Shown: positions 35,325-44,948, counted from the first letter of the stretch. The stretch: DNA of 64,000 nucleotides from Marinoscillum furvescens DSM 4134 (GCF_003386095.1 NZ_QREG01000001.1:62001-126000), one strand, 5' to 3'. Notes: generated by a model not told the origin, from the letters alone. Program-made: numbers and translations.

Positions 35325-35915
35325 ATGAATAAAAAATGGATCGTTCTTATTGTAATCGCTATCGTGGGCATTTGGCTGTATAGCTCGATTACGGGGAAGT
35401 ACAATACCATGGTAGCCAAAGAAGAAACCGTAAATACCCAATGGTCTAACGTAGAAACACAATATCAGCGCAGAAATGACCTGATCCCGAATCTCGTAAA
35501 TACAGTGAAAGGATTTGCACAACAAGAAAAAGACGTGCTAACTCAAGTGACAGAAGCTCGCTCCAAAGCCAGCAGCATCAATCTAAATGCAGGAGACCTC
35601 ACGCCTGAAAAACTACAGCAATTCCAGGCTGCCCAAGGACAACTGAATGGTGCGCTTTCAAGATTACTGGTTACCGTAGAAAAGTACCCCGAGCTGAAGT
35701 CCAATCAGAATTTTTTGGAACTTCAGGCGCAGCTAGAAGGGACTGAAAACCGTATAGCGGTAGCTCGTCGTAGATTCAATGAATCTGCTCAGGATTACAA
35801 CACGTACATTCGAAGTTTCCCGGAGCGGGTCTATGCCAGCATGTTCGACTTTGAGCGCAAGCCACTTTTTGAAGCTGATGCAGGCGCCGAAAAAGCTCCT
35901 GAAGTACAGTTCTAG
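35325..35915 (+). CDS. lemA: LemA family protein
   Basis: 196 residues with one N-terminal membrane span (MNKKWIVLIVIAIVGIWLYS) and the helical LemA domain: VNTQWSNVETQYQRRNDLIP, NLVNTVKGFAQQEKDVLTQV and, near the end, RRRFNESAQDYNTYIRSFP. Length and sequence are typical. The protein is membrane-anchored with a long coiled domain and unknown biochemistry. It is divergent from the two TPM genes, the standard neighbourhood in Bacteroidota. Confidence 0.93.
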   Translation: MNKKWIVLIVIAIVGIWLYSSITGKYNTMVAKEETVNTQWSNVETQYQRRNDLIPNLVNTVKGFAQQEKDVLTQVTEARSKASSINLNAGDLTPEKLQQFQAAQGQLNGALSRLLVTVEKYPELKSNQNFLELQAQLEGTENRIAVARRRFNESAQDYNTYIRSFPERVYASMFDFERKPLFEADAGAEKAPEVQF

Positions 35916-35981
35916 AATGGTTGACCATCGGAGGATATGTTTAAGTGATTTCAACTATTAAACAAACCTACCTAAACGAAT

Positions 35982-36014
35982 AAAGCCCCTGCTGATCACT
36001 CAGCAGGGGCTTTT
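35982..36014 (+). terminator. Bidirectional terminator between lemA and a convergent lipoprotein gene
   Basis: AAAGCCCCTGCTGA and TCAGCAGGGGCTTTT form a 14-bp stem with a 4-nt loop. A-rich and T-rich flanks on the two sides make it usable in both directions. Confidence 0.85.
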
Positions 36015-36037
36015 CAATTATTCACGTTATCTAAAAC

Positions 36038-36874
36038 TTAGTTGCACTGATAAGTCAGGTCATAGCTCCAATCGGAATCTCCTTCACTTGAAATGGTCAC
36101 TTTAGTAGGCAGACCTTTGTCGCTAAACACATAAGAATAATTATACAAATCAGTTTCCGTCTCACCGTCGCTAGTAGAAGTTTCTGTATGGGTAACCACA
36201 TTATTAGCACTTACGTAGGCTGCATAGTTATCAGCATATATTAGCCATGCAAGATTGCCCTGAATTGGGTTAATCTGATCATCATAAGTGTATACATTGG
36301 TCTCTGAAGGTTGTGACTCCCCTTCTAATATATAGGTGATTTTTTTGAGGTTTCCTTCTTCGTACAAATAACGATAGGTAGCATAGCGCGTAAATTCATC
36401 ACTGCTTTCATCAGAGTAATTGTCCCAGTTTTCTACAACCGACAGCTCTTCGCCATCATAGACAAATCGAAATTGCTCAATGTCCGGGTCGTCTACATCC
36501 TCTATGTTGATTTGAGCAACCTGCTCTTCTTCGTAAGTGATCTTCACGCTTTGTGTAAGTTCACCACCTGCGTAAACCTGAACTTCGGTAAGGAGCTCTC
36601 CAGAATAAACAGACCGGTACTCCGTCGAGAATGTGCTCTCCACTCCATCCGTCGTTTCTGTGAAAGTCTCAGTAATTTTGGTCACTTTGCCATCCGCATC
36701 GTAGGCTACTACTACTTCTTCGGAATCTCCCTCAAATTCATTGTACGTGCCGGTAAATTGACACCCTGTTGCCTCTAAAGGTGATTCATTTTCAGGTGTG
36801 CCTTCATCGGTACTGTCATCGGTACAAGCCATCACGGCCATGCTAATCATTAGCGGTAAAAATAGTTTTCTCAT
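36038..36874 (-). CDS. Hypothetical lipoprotein
   Basis: About 278 residues from ATG 36874 (MRKLFLPLMISMAVMAC, a lipoprotein signal); an upstream non-ATG extension was rejected. The mature part is acidic and beta-rich with repeated Y-x-YDxxG-like strands (KITYEEEQVAQINIEDVDD, TYRYLYEEGNLKKITYILEG, YSYVFSDKGLPTKVTIS) resembling the RHS-like or DUF4595-type lipoproteins common in Bacteroidota. No function is assigned. Confidence 0.7.
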   Translation of the reverse strand: MRKLFLPLMISMAVMACTDDSTDEGTPENESPLEATGCQFTGTYNEFEGDSEEVVVAYDADGKVTKITETFTETTDGVESTFSTEYRSVYSGELLTEVQVYAGGELTQSVKITYEEEQVAQINIEDVDDPDIEQFRFVYDGEELSVVENWDNYSDESSDEFTRYATYRYLYEEGNLKKITYILEGESQPSETNVYTYDDQINPIQGNLAWLIYADNYAAYVSANNVVTHTETSTSDGETETDLYNYSYVFSDKGLPTKVTISSEGDSDWSYDLTYQCN

Positions 36875-36982
36875 AGTTCTTAATTTTTGCGACAAAAATA
36901 AGAATGGATGCGTTTCCTTCAACTTTTCTTCAAATTATTTTTCCGCACATTGGTATCATATACACACTTCATTATTTGTATA

Positions 36983-37016
36983 AAAAAATCCCGATCAGTC
37001 AAACCAATCGGGATTT
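36983..37016 (-). terminator. Terminator of hslV
   Basis: On the minus strand AAATCCCGAT and ATCGGGATTT pair around an 11-nt loop and run into seven T residues. It lies 20 bp past the hslV stop. Confidence 0.8.
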
Positions 37017-37035
37017 CGCAAAACTTAAACTTTTT

Positions 37036-37572
37036 CTACAACGTCTCCACCACCAGATTGTGGTTAGTGTAGATACAAATGTCTGCGGCAATATTCAAGC
37101 TTTCGCGGACCATCTCTTCTGCAGTAAGGTTAGTCGCATGGCGCTTGAGGCCCATAGCGGCAGAGCGAGCATACATGCTTCCAGAACCAATCGAAGCGAT
37201 ATCATCGTCTGGCTCCAATACATCACCCGTCCCCGAGATCACGAGTATTTCGTTTTTATCTGCTACGATCATCATGGCTTCCAACCTACGCAGATAGCGA
37301 TCGGTGCGCCAGTCTTTGGCCAGCTCCACTGCTGCTCGCTTCATATTGCCAGTATAGGTGGCCAGCTTTTCGTCGAGCCGCTCTAGCAGGGTAAAAGCAT
37401 CTGCTGTAGATCCGGCAAATCCCGTGATGATCTTGCCTTCCTGGAGCTTTCGGATCTTTTTCACATTGCTCTTAGCCACGGTATTGCCCATGGTAGCTTG
37501 TCCATCTGCCCCAATGGCTATTTGACCATTGTGTTTTATAGCTACGACTGTTGTCGATTTAATCTTTTCCAT
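37036..37572 (-). CDS. hslV: ATP-dependent protease subunit HslV
   Basis: 178 residues from ATG 37572 ([20 protein letters not shown]). The next upstream open frame would run through the terminator hairpin at 37594-37626, which supports this start. After a short propeptide (MEKIKS) the mature enzyme begins with the catalytic Thr. [36 protein letters not shown] and [14 protein letters not shown] are HslV signatures. It forms a 12-mer protease with the HslU ATPase in the cytoplasm. No hslU lies in the window, so the partner must be encoded elsewhere. Confidence 0.95.
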   Translation of the reverse strand: MEKIKSTTVVAIKHNGQIAIGADGQATMGNTVAKSNVKKIRKLQEGKIITGFAGSTADAFTLLERLDEKLATYTGNMKRAAVELAKDWRTDRYLRRLEAMMIVADKNEILVISGTGDVLEPDDDIASIGSGSMYARSAAMGLKRHATNLTAEEMVRESLNIAADICIYTNHNLVVETL

Positions 37573-37593
37573 CTTGGTATCAATGCTTGTAAA

Positions 37594-37626
37594 TAAAAAA
37601 TGTCCCGTCATTCACTAACGGGACAT
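37594..37626 (-). terminator. Terminator of the PDH E2 gene
   Basis: On the minus strand ATGTCCCGT and ACGGGACAT form a 9-bp stem with a 9-nt loop, followed by TTTTTTATTT. It lies just past the E2 stop and before hslV. Confidence 0.8.
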
Positions 37627-37648
37627 CTAATTTATGGTTTGAGATTCG

Positions 37649-39301
37649 TTAGATCAATATTCTCACAGGATCTTCCAGGAACCCTTTGAGGGTCTTGAGG
37701 AAAGCAGCTCCCACAGCACCATCCACTGTTCTGTGATCACAAGTAAGAGTCACTTTCATCGTATTGCCTGGCACGATTTCGCCATTCTTCACCACTGGCA
37801 CCTGATTGATTGCCCCTACAGCGAGGATACAAGATTCTGGTGCATTGATGATGGAAGTAAACTCCTCAATCCCGAACATACCCAGGTTGGAAACTGTGAA
37901 AGTATTGCCCGACATCTCATCTGGAGTGATTTTCTTAGCTTTTGCCTTACCTGCAAACTCTTTTACCTCTGAGGAGATATGAGCCAGACTCTTGGTATCC
38001 GCAAATTTCACCACTGGCACGATCAAGCCTTCGTCTACGGCCATGGCCACACCGATGCTGATGTGATCATTTCGACGGATGCTCTTGGTATCGTCCATCC
38101 AGTAGGTATTCACATCAGGATGCTGACGAAGTGCTGCAGCCACGGCTTTGATGACAATATCATTGAATGAAATTTTCACAGGAGACAGCTCATTGATGCT
38201 CTTGCGAGCTTCGATGGTTCTGTCCATGTCTATTTCCATGGTCAGGTAGAAGTGTGGCGCACCAAACTGACTGTTCATCAGTCCTTTTGCAATGGCTTTT
38301 CTCATTTGAGAGGCCGGCACATCCGTATAACTTTCTTCTGCAGTTACTTTAGGGAAGTTGAAGCTAGGAGCTGCATCTGCTGCTTTAGACTCCTCAGCTG
38401 CTGGAGCAGGAGCTGCCTGCGATGGTGTGAAGGACTCCACATCTCTTTTGACAATGCGGCCGCCTTCACCAGAGCCTTTGATCTGAGAGAGGTCGTACCC
38501 TTTCTCTTCAGCCATCTTTTTGGCTAGCGGAGAAGCTTTCACTCTGCCACTGTCTGTGGTGGTATCTTTTGTAGCTTCGGCCTGCGGTGCAGATGACGAT
38601 GCACTCGTATCTTTCTTTTCTGACTTGTCTGCTTTCTTTTCTGACTTACCGCCAGACTGTTCTGCTTTGAGCAATGTTTTCCAGTCAGCTCCTTCCTCAC
38701 CGATGATCGCGATCACACCATCGATAGGAACAGAACCACCTGCTTCTACAGCGATGTGTAGCAAGGTTCCGTCTTCATAGGCTTCTAGTTCCATAGTAGC
38801 CTTATCAGTTTCTACCTCAGCCAGCATATCACCAGCTTCTACCTGATCACCTTCGCTCTTGAGCCATGACGCGATCACCCCTTCTTCCATGGTATCGCTC
38901 ATCTTTGGCATGCGTATCACAGTGGCATTGATGTCTGAAGTATCTACTGCTTCACCACTATCGTCAGATTCCTCTTCGCCAGCATCCTCTGATTCTTCTT
39001 TGGAATCTGCACTTCCGTTTGAACCACTCTCAAGATCCTTAAGTAGGTCTTTGATGTCTTCACCTTCTTCACCAATGATCGCGATCACACCATCCACAGG
39101 TACTGCTTCTTGCTCCTGCACACCGATGTGTAGCAGCACGCCATCTTGGTAAGATTCCAGCTCCATCGTAGCCTTGTCGGTTTCTACTTCCGCCAGTACA
39201 TCTCCGGATTCTACTTGATCTCCTTCTTTTTTGATCCAAGACGCGATCACACCCTCCTCCATGGTGTCGCTCATCTTTGGCATTCTGATTACTTCAGCCA
39301 T
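37649..39301 (-). CDS. pdhC: Pyruvate dehydrogenase complex E2 (dihydrolipoamide acetyltransferase), two lipoyl domains
   Basis: 550 residues. Two lipoyl domains (about 1-78 and 128-205), each with the lipoylation site VETDKATMELE. An acidic linker separates them (EESEDAGEEESDDSG). Then come a Lys/Ser/Ala-rich linker, a peripheral-subunit-binding domain (about 255-290, ASPLAKKMAEEKGYDLSQIK) and the catalytic acyltransferase core with FTVSNLGMFGIEEFTSIINA and DHRTVDGAVGAAFL (active His and Asp). It transfers acetyl groups to CoA. It is not next to E1 or E3 genes here. PDH is favoured over oxoglutarate dehydrogenase because of the repeated lipoyl domains. Confidence 0.92.
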   Translation of the reverse strand: MAEVIRMPKMSDTMEEGVIASWIKKEGDQVESGDVLAEVETDKATMELESYQDGVLLHIGVQEQEAVPVDGVIAIIGEEGEDIKDLLKDLESGSNGSADSKEESEDAGEEESDDSGEAVDTSDINATVIRMPKMSDTMEEGVIASWLKSEGDQVEAGDMLAEVETDKATMELEAYEDGTLLHIAVEAGGSVPIDGVIAIIGEEGADWKTLLKAEQSGGKSEKKADKSEKKDTSASSSAPQAEATKDTTTDSGRVKASPLAKKMAEEKGYDLSQIKGSGEGGRIVKRDVESFTPSQAAPAPAAEESKAADAAPSFNFPKVTAEESYTDVPASQMRKAIAKGLMNSQFGAPHFYLTMEIDMDRTIEARKSINELSPVKISFNDIVIKAVAAALRQHPDVNTYWMDDTKSIRRNDHISIGVAMAVDEGLIVPVVKFADTKSLAHISSEVKEFAGKAKAKKITPDEMSGNTFTVSNLGMFGIEEFTSIINAPESCILAVGAINQVPVVKNGEIVPGNTMKVTLTCDHRTVDGAVGAAFLKTLKGFLEDPVRILI

Positions 39302-39442
39302 CTTATATGCGTTATTTTTTACTCTTATTCAAACAATTTCAAAGTTAAGTCATGTCTGTTTTTCTCCAACACATCTTTAACCATTTAATTTATCTTTTAC
39401 TATAAATTGCAAAATTTGAGCACTTGTTTTTAAATATTCGCA

Positions 39443-40402
39443 ATGCCAGCTAACACCAATTCTAACTATAAGCGTCCTTTCCCTCTTTTTTCGGCACATG
39501 CCGAAACGATTTTCCCTGCATTATTTCGAAAAATAAAAAACCTGCCCGCTGCACGTACCGAACGCATCACTACCTCAGACGATGATTTTCTAGACCTGGA
39601 CTGGCGTACTCAAGACTCCAACCAACTCGTGATCATCCAGCACGGCCTGGAAGGCAGCTCAGACCGCCCGTATGTACTGGGCATGGCTCGCATTTTTTAC
39701 CAGCACGGTTATGACGTGTTGTGCTGGAGCTTTCGGGGCTGCAGTGGCGAGATGAACCTACGTCCGGTATTTTATCATAGTGGCGCTACCAGTGATCTAC
39801 ACGAGGTAGTCAGTCATGCCATCAAAAAAGGATATTCGGACATTCGACTGGTCGGGTTTAGCCTGGGAGGCAACCTCACGCTAAAATACCTAGGGGAAAC
39901 ACAGCGCCCGGCAGAAATCAAATCTGCAGTAGCTATTTCAGCTCCACTGGACCTGGCAGCCGGTGCAGACAACCTACATACTACGCGTGCTAAAATATAC
40001 GAACGTCGCTTTCTGAAGACTTTAAGGAATAAAATCAGACAAAAGGCTCTGTATATGCCAGAAGCGATAGACACCTCATGGTTGCGTAAGGTAAAATCAG
40101 TTAGAGACTTTGATGAATACTACACCGCGCCTCTGCATGGATACAGAGACGCCAACGACTACTATAGCCAGTGCTCTAGCAAATCATTCTTAAAGGGCAT
40201 ACAAGTTCCCACTCTTATCCTCAATGCTCAAAACGATCCTTTTCTGACAAAGGAAAGCCTGGATCATCAGCTCACAGAAGACTTACCAGAGGTACACATG
40301 GAAACAACTCGCCATGGCGGGCATGTCGGATTTATGCTGAAAGACACCTCCGGATACTACTGGTCAGAGCGACGTGCACTGGAATTTTGCAAATGCTTTT
40401 AG
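39443..40402 (+). CDS. YheT-family alpha/beta hydrolase
   Basis: 319 residues. The N-terminus (KRPFPLFSAHAETIFPALFR) and the core motifs mark the YheT/ABHD1-3 group: oxyanion segment IQHGLEGSSDRPYVLGMA, nucleophile elbow VGFSLGGNLTLKYLGE (Ser in GFSLGG), acid in LILNAQNDPFLT, and the catalytic His in ETTRHGGHVGF. The family hydrolyses esters, possibly phospholipids or acyl esters; the substrate is not known. It is 33 bp upstream of the SRAP-like gene. Confidence 0.88.
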   Translation: MPANTNSNYKRPFPLFSAHAETIFPALFRKIKNLPAARTERITTSDDDFLDLDWRTQDSNQLVIIQHGLEGSSDRPYVLGMARIFYQHGYDVLCWSFRGCSGEMNLRPVFYHSGATSDLHEVVSHAIKKGYSDIRLVGFSLGGNLTLKYLGETQRPAEIKSAVAISAPLDLAAGADNLHTTRAKIYERRFLKTLRNKIRQKALYMPEAIDTSWLRKVKSVRDFDEYYTAPLHGYRDANDYYSQCSSKSFLKGIQVPTLILNAQNDPFLTKESLDHQLTEDLPEVHMETTRHGGHVGFMLKDTSGYYWSERRALEFCKCF

Positions 40403-40435
40403 CAAACGCCAAATTGGCTTATTAACTTTCCGCCT

Positions 40436-41134
40436 GTGTACGACCGATATACCATATTCAGCTCACAGGAGCAGCTAGAAAAGAATTTTAATACCAAAAG
40501 TTCTGTAGCATTGACTACCACTTACAATGCTGCTCCTACGCACCTTTTGCCTGTGATTACAAGCGCAGCTCCTGAGGAAATCCAACTGTTTCACTGGGGG
40601 CTCATCTCACAAATGGCAAACAACAAAGCCATCAGCCCGCGGCTATTCAACCTACCCGTAGGTACTGCAGTGCAGCGGCCTATGTATAGAAAATCCATCG
40701 AAAATAGCCGATGCCTCATATTGGCCAATGGGTTTTACGTTTGGAAACAAGTCTCCAAAAAACAAAGGGTTCCCTACTTCTGCTATTTCAAAGAAAATGC
40801 GCCCTTCGCTATTGCTGGTGTGTGGGAAGAGTTCGATGATCTGGAAGGAAATACGGCCTACACATTCAACATGATCACTGTGCCTGCATCTGGAGCACTC
40901 AGCGACTATCAGGATGACATGCCCGCACTGCTTAGCCAAGCGCAATGCGATGTATGGCTGGATGAAAATGCTAACATAGAAAAACTCCAACCATTACTTA
41001 GCCAACTTAATCTATCAAACCTACTCATGCATGCAGTAAGTCCGCTGCTTGCAGCCCCTAAAAACAACGGCGAACAACTCATTGCACCGGCGGCACCATC
41101 TGACCAGTTTGGAAATTACACCCTGTTCAGTTAA
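40436..41134 (+). CDS. SRAP-family (YedK/HMCES-like) protein lacking the catalytic residues
   Basis: 232 residues from GTG 40436 (MYDRYTIFSS); a stop lies 33 bp upstream in frame and no ATG is available. Fold markers of the SOS-response-associated peptidase family are clear: YNAAPTHLLPVI, the RCLILANGFYVWK block, GVWEEF, and a MPALL segment. However, position 2 is Tyr rather than the Cys that crosslinks abasic DNA. The Glu of GFYEW is Val102, the His of the I-H-x-RMP motif is Gln159, and NARxE reads SPRLF. Family members shield abasic sites in single-stranded DNA; this one probably cannot form the crosslink but might still bind DNA. Otherwise full length. Confidence 0.8.
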   Translation: MYDRYTIFSSQEQLEKNFNTKSSVALTTTYNAAPTHLLPVITSAAPEEIQLFHWGLISQMANNKAISPRLFNLPVGTAVQRPMYRKSIENSRCLILANGFYVWKQVSKKQRVPYFCYFKENAPFAIAGVWEEFDDLEGNTAYTFNMITVPASGALSDYQDDMPALLSQAQCDVWLDENANIEKLQPLLSQLNLSNLLMHAVSPLLAAPKNNGEQLIAPAAPSDQFGNYTLFS

Positions 41135-41212
41135 GTTTCAGTATATAAACCGCGCAAAACCAGCTGGCAATTAAATTTTACAAAGATTTAGTTTCACAAT
41201 TCTCAGAATCTC

Positions 41213-43300
41213 ATGAGCAATTACCATCGCGCATCCATACTTTCCCTTTGCCTGCTATTGTTAGCTTTAGGGGCAGTAGCCCAAAACCCAGAAAAGCTGT
41301 ACAAACGCGGAATCGACGCTTTTTATTCGGAAGACTTCAAAGCAGCCGTCACCTATTTCGAGCAAATAGAATCCTCAGGCAAATCATTTAAAGACTCTGA
41401 ATACCGACTAGAAATCAGTCTTTTGGTTCAAAAAGAAAACCGGGAACGATCACTAGATAAAATCCTCAAATTTCGAACAACAAAAGCACGCAGCGACAAA
41501 TTCTACAACTATTGGATGGGGCGCATTTATGCCAATCGCTACATGTTTCCCGAAGCAGTAAACGCATGGAAAGCATTTTTAAAATCGAAAGCATTTAAAA
41601 GCGAACAGATCCGTGAAGAAACCCGCAATTTCATTCAGGAAGCCGAATTGCTCGTGAGCTATTTTGACAACCCCGACAATTTTGAAATTCACCAACTCGA
41701 GGCTCCTGTTAACACTGAGTTTGCTGAACTCACTCCAGTGTATTCCGCAGAAAAAAACGAACTCCTATTTGCCTCTAATAGAGACAATGCAAAAAATGAC
41801 ATTTTCCTGATCTATCACACGCTGTTGAGCACAAACAAAGACTGGAAGAACCCTACGCCGATCCAGGCTCTGGGCGAATTTGACCGCTCCACTGCCAATG
41901 TAGAGGTAGTCAATGAGGACGGTAGACTCTTTGTTTTCAAGGACAAAAAAGGTGGTGACCTCTACACCAGCCAGCCTGAAGCAGACGGATGGAGTACACC
42001 TCAGGAGTTTGACAGCAAAATCACCTCCACGCATCTGGAGTCTCATTTTTTCATCAATGAACACGAAGACCGGATTTTGTTTGCAGCAAAAAACAAAAAA
42101 AACGGGCTGGACATCATGGAATCCTACCGAAATGCAGAAACCGGAAAGTGGGAAAAACCACATTTACTGAGCGCTACCATAAATAGTGTGGATGACGAAG
42201 ACAGCCCTTTTTTGTCACAAGACGAAACGAAACTGTACTTCAGTTCCAATCGGCCGGGTGGACTTGGAGGAATGGATATATATGTCTGTACATTTGACAA
42301 AGCTACCAATCAATGGTCTGAGCCTGAAAATATGGGATGGCCCATCAACAGCCCTGATGATGACATCCATTTCAAAATGAATCCAGACATGAATTCCGGC
42401 TATTTTTCCTCCAACCGAATTCATACGAAAGGTGATTATGACATCTTTTTCTTTTGGGCTATTGAAAAAACATCTATTGAGGGGCGTGTGATCAATGCCA
42501 AAACGGAAGAACCAATCACATCTGGCGAAATTCGATTTCACCCTAGCCAGTATTTAGAAGAATATTTTCGTTCTCCTCTCAGTGAATCCGGCCAATACAG
42601 CACTGAAATTATCTCTGACGAGGTGTTCCGGGTAGAAGTCATCCAGAAATATGACACTTTGCTCACCGAAACATTTGAGATACATGATGCCAAGGGCGAG
42701 CAGGTAACCCATTTTAAGGATTTTTACGTGTATCCAAGCGACCTTACGGCAGCAGAGCGAGCAGCCCTACAAGCAAAATACGCCAGCAAAGAGGAGCCAA
42801 CAGCTGCTGACAGCAGTGCACAAGAAGAAGCTCCTACTCTCCTTTCTCAAAAGGAAGGGAATGAACTTACTGCTACCGACACCAGCACTACAAAACCTAC
42901 AAATTCTATCGCTAGGCCAAACACCACTCGGTCCGTTCCATCCAAAAGCTATGCAAGAGGCACGCGAATAGTGCGAAACGTATACTTCGAATTTGGCACT
43001 AGTACCCTCACAGCAGACTCATACCCTCAGCTAGAGCGGCTGCTAAACTACCTACGTGAAAACCCCGAGATCAAAATAGAAATTGGCGGCCATACAGACA
43101 ACGTAGGCAACACTGCAAACAACTTAAAAATATCTTTGGAGCGAGCAGAATCAGTGAAAAAATGGCTCACAACCAAGGGCATCTCCGAAAACAGACTCCA
43201 GGCAAAAGGATATGGAGAATCACAGCCTCTGGCCTCCAATGATGACGAAAAAAACGGCCGGGAACTAAACCGAAGGATTGAAATACGAGTGATTCAGTAG
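41213..43300 (+). CDS. PorE-like OmpA-family protein, paralogue 1
   Basis: 695 residues. A signal peptide (ending GAVAQ) is followed by TPR-like helices (about 28-150), a PD40/WD40-like beta-propeller (about 165-420; SNRDNAKNDIFLIY, DSPFLSQDETKLYFSSNRPG, GGMDIYVCTFD), a carboxypeptidase-regulatory-like domain (about 422-510, IEGRVINAKTEEPITSGEIRF), a Ser/Thr/Glu-rich linker and a C-terminal OmpA peptidoglycan-binding domain (EIGGHTDNVGNTANN, ENRLQAKGYGESQPLA). This is the PorE architecture linked to T9SS in Porphyromonas. The protein probably sits in the periplasm, holding an outer-membrane machine to the cell wall. First of a tandem triplet. Confidence 0.88.
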   Translation: MSNYHRASILSLCLLLLALGAVAQNPEKLYKRGIDAFYSEDFKAAVTYFEQIESSGKSFKDSEYRLEISLLVQKENRERSLDKILKFRTTKARSDKFYNYWMGRIYANRYMFPEAVNAWKAFLKSKAFKSEQIREETRNFIQEAELLVSYFDNPDNFEIHQLEAPVNTEFAELTPVYSAEKNELLFASNRDNAKNDIFLIYHTLLSTNKDWKNPTPIQALGEFDRSTANVEVVNEDGRLFVFKDKKGGDLYTSQPEADGWSTPQEFDSKITSTHLESHFFINEHEDRILFAAKNKKNGLDIMESYRNAETGKWEKPHLLSATINSVDDEDSPFLSQDETKLYFSSNRPGGLGGMDIYVCTFDKATNQWSEPENMGWPINSPDDDIHFKMNPDMNSGYFSSNRIHTKGDYDIFFFWAIEKTSIEGRVINAKTEEPITSGEIRFHPSQYLEEYFRSPLSESGQYSTEIISDEVFRVEVIQKYDTLLTETFEIHDAKGEQVTHFKDFYVYPSDLTAAERAALQAKYASKEEPTAADSSAQEEAPTLLSQKEGNELTATDTSTTKPTNSIARPNTTRSVPSKSYARGTRIVRNVYFEFGTSTLTADSYPQLERLLNYLRENPEIKIEIGGHTDNVGNTANNLKISLERAESVKKWLTTKGISENRLQAKGYGESQPLASNDDEKNGRELNRRIEIRVIQ

Positions 43301-43382
43301 ATATCACAAATTTTCTTACGTAATTCTTCTGATTCGAACAGCATTTTTTAGTTAACTTGGTGTGCAAAAAGCCCTTCTAAAG

Positions 43383-44906
43383 ATGAAAAGAGTAGCCACC
43401 ACGCTCAAATCTTTACTTGTAATCGTAAGTTTTTCTGCCTGCTTTACCGCTGTTGGACAAAAAGAAGTCCGGTTGTACGAAAAAGCAGAAGCGCAATTTG
43501 CCCTTCACAACTACGAACAAGCATTGGGGCTCTATCAGGAAATTTCAGAAATAGCTCCGGGCTACGAAGATGTAGACTACAAGGTGACAATCAATACGCT
43601 TTTGACCGGTGCCGGTGATGACCAACCCGTCTCTCAATTGCTGACTTTTGAAAACACCTATGGAGATACAGATGACCATTACTACTACTGGCTAGGCCTT
43701 GTCCATCTTAGAAGGTACGATATAGATGCTGCCACCGCGGCATTTGAGCGCTTCAAACAAAAGCTAGATTATACTGGCAATGAAGACCCCAGAACTCTGG
43801 CACTCATCGATCACGCCGAAGAACTCAAGTATTTCTTCGAAAACCCTGATGATTATGAAATCCACCAGCTCGAAGCCCCTGTAAACTCCAATGCTACCGA
43901 ACTCACCCCAGTATACTTCGAAGGCAACAAAGAACTTCTTTTTGCTTCGAACAGAGGCAAATCTGGCGAGCGACCTTTTACGATCTATTACACCAAATCT
44001 GGCGAAAATGGCTGGGAAACACCCGTAGAAGTTCCCAATCTGGGGACCTTCACTCGGGAAAACGCCAACATTGAAGTGGTAAACGAAGATGGCAGACTAT
44101 TTCTCTTTCGCGAAGAAAAAGGCGGTGACCTGTTTTACAGCCAGGCATCGGGCGACACCTGGACACTCCCCATAGAATTTGACGCACGTGTATCCAACAA
44201 CCACCTGCACTCGCACTTTTTTATCAACGAGCATGAAGATCGCATCATCTTCGGGTCTGATGAAGGTGCCGATGGCCTGGACCTGTTCGAATCGTATAAA
44301 AACCCTGAAAACGGTAAATGGAGTAAACCTGCACCTTTTTCGCTGAGCATCAACTCTCCCTACAACGAAGACAGCCCTTACCTCTCTCCGGATGAACAAA
44401 CCCTCTATTTCTCTTCAGACAGACCGGGTGGTTTGGGTGAGTATGACGTGTATGTGTCCTACTACGATGCTGCAACTTACTCCTGGTCTGAACCCGAAAA
44501 CATGGGTTGGCCAATCAATTCACCAAACAAAGAATTTCACTTTAAAATGAATGCAGATCAGAAGTCCGGGTATTTCGTCAGCAACCGCCTTCATACTAAA
44601 GGAGACTATGACATTTACTTCTTCTGGCATGTAGACAAAGTAAAAGTAAAAGGTCGCATTTTCGACCAGGCGGCCCAGGCACCATTAACAGGTGCTGAAA
44701 TTAGGTTTAGACCTTCACAGTACCTCGACGAGTTTTTCACATCCACCATAGATGCTAGTGGGTACTACCAAACAGATGTGTTTGCTGACGAAATCTTTAA
44801 AGTAGAAATACTAAAAGATGGTAAGGTACTCATGACAGACAAATTTGAAGTACATGACTCCAGTGGTCAAAACACCACCCATATCAAAGATTTTACAATA
44901 GAATAA
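43383..44906 (+). CDS. PorE-like paralogue 2, without the OmpA domain
   Basis: 507 residues from ATG 43383; a GTG 21 bp upstream is in frame but adds no useful sequence. Signal peptide, TPR-like helices, propeller (FEGNKELLFASNRGKSGERP, EDSPYLSPDEQTLYFSSDRP) and regulatory-like domain (VKGRIFDQAAQAPLTGAEIR) are colinear with paralogues 1 and 3. The gene ends straight after that domain (NTTHIKDFTIE), so there is no linker and no OmpA domain. No OmpA remnant follows in the 42 bp before the next gene, so this looks like a real short form rather than a frameshift. Confidence 0.85.
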   Translation: MKRVATTLKSLLVIVSFSACFTAVGQKEVRLYEKAEAQFALHNYEQALGLYQEISEIAPGYEDVDYKVTINTLLTGAGDDQPVSQLLTFENTYGDTDDHYYYWLGLVHLRRYDIDAATAAFERFKQKLDYTGNEDPRTLALIDHAEELKYFFENPDDYEIHQLEAPVNSNATELTPVYFEGNKELLFASNRGKSGERPFTIYYTKSGENGWETPVEVPNLGTFTRENANIEVVNEDGRLFLFREEKGGDLFYSQASGDTWTLPIEFDARVSNNHLHSHFFINEHEDRIIFGSDEGADGLDLFESYKNPENGKWSKPAPFSLSINSPYNEDSPYLSPDEQTLYFSSDRPGGLGEYDVYVSYYDAATYSWSEPENMGWPINSPNKEFHFKMNADQKSGYFVSNRLHTKGDYDIYFFWHVDKVKVKGRIFDQAAQAPLTGAEIRFRPSQYLDEFFTSTIDASGYYQTDVFADEIFKVEILKDGKVLMTDKFEVHDSSGQNTTHIKDFTIE

Positions 44907-44948
44907 ATAATTAAATCATCCATCCAAACTTAAAATTCACCGCAAACT

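Noticed and set aside
37573-37611. Longer HslV N-terminus
   Set aside because: The extension would overlap the E2 terminator hairpin, and HslV needs a short propeptide before the catalytic Thr.
40425-40450. Simple frameshift restoring Met-Cys in the SRAP gene
   Set aside because: One inserted base would give Leu/Met-Cys-Tyr, but the catalytic Glu and His are also replaced deep in the intact frame, so an error at the start cannot explain the loss.
43383-44906. Middle PorE-like gene as a frameshifted full-length gene
   Set aside because: Only 42 bp follow before the next start and no OmpA-like sequence is found in any frame there.
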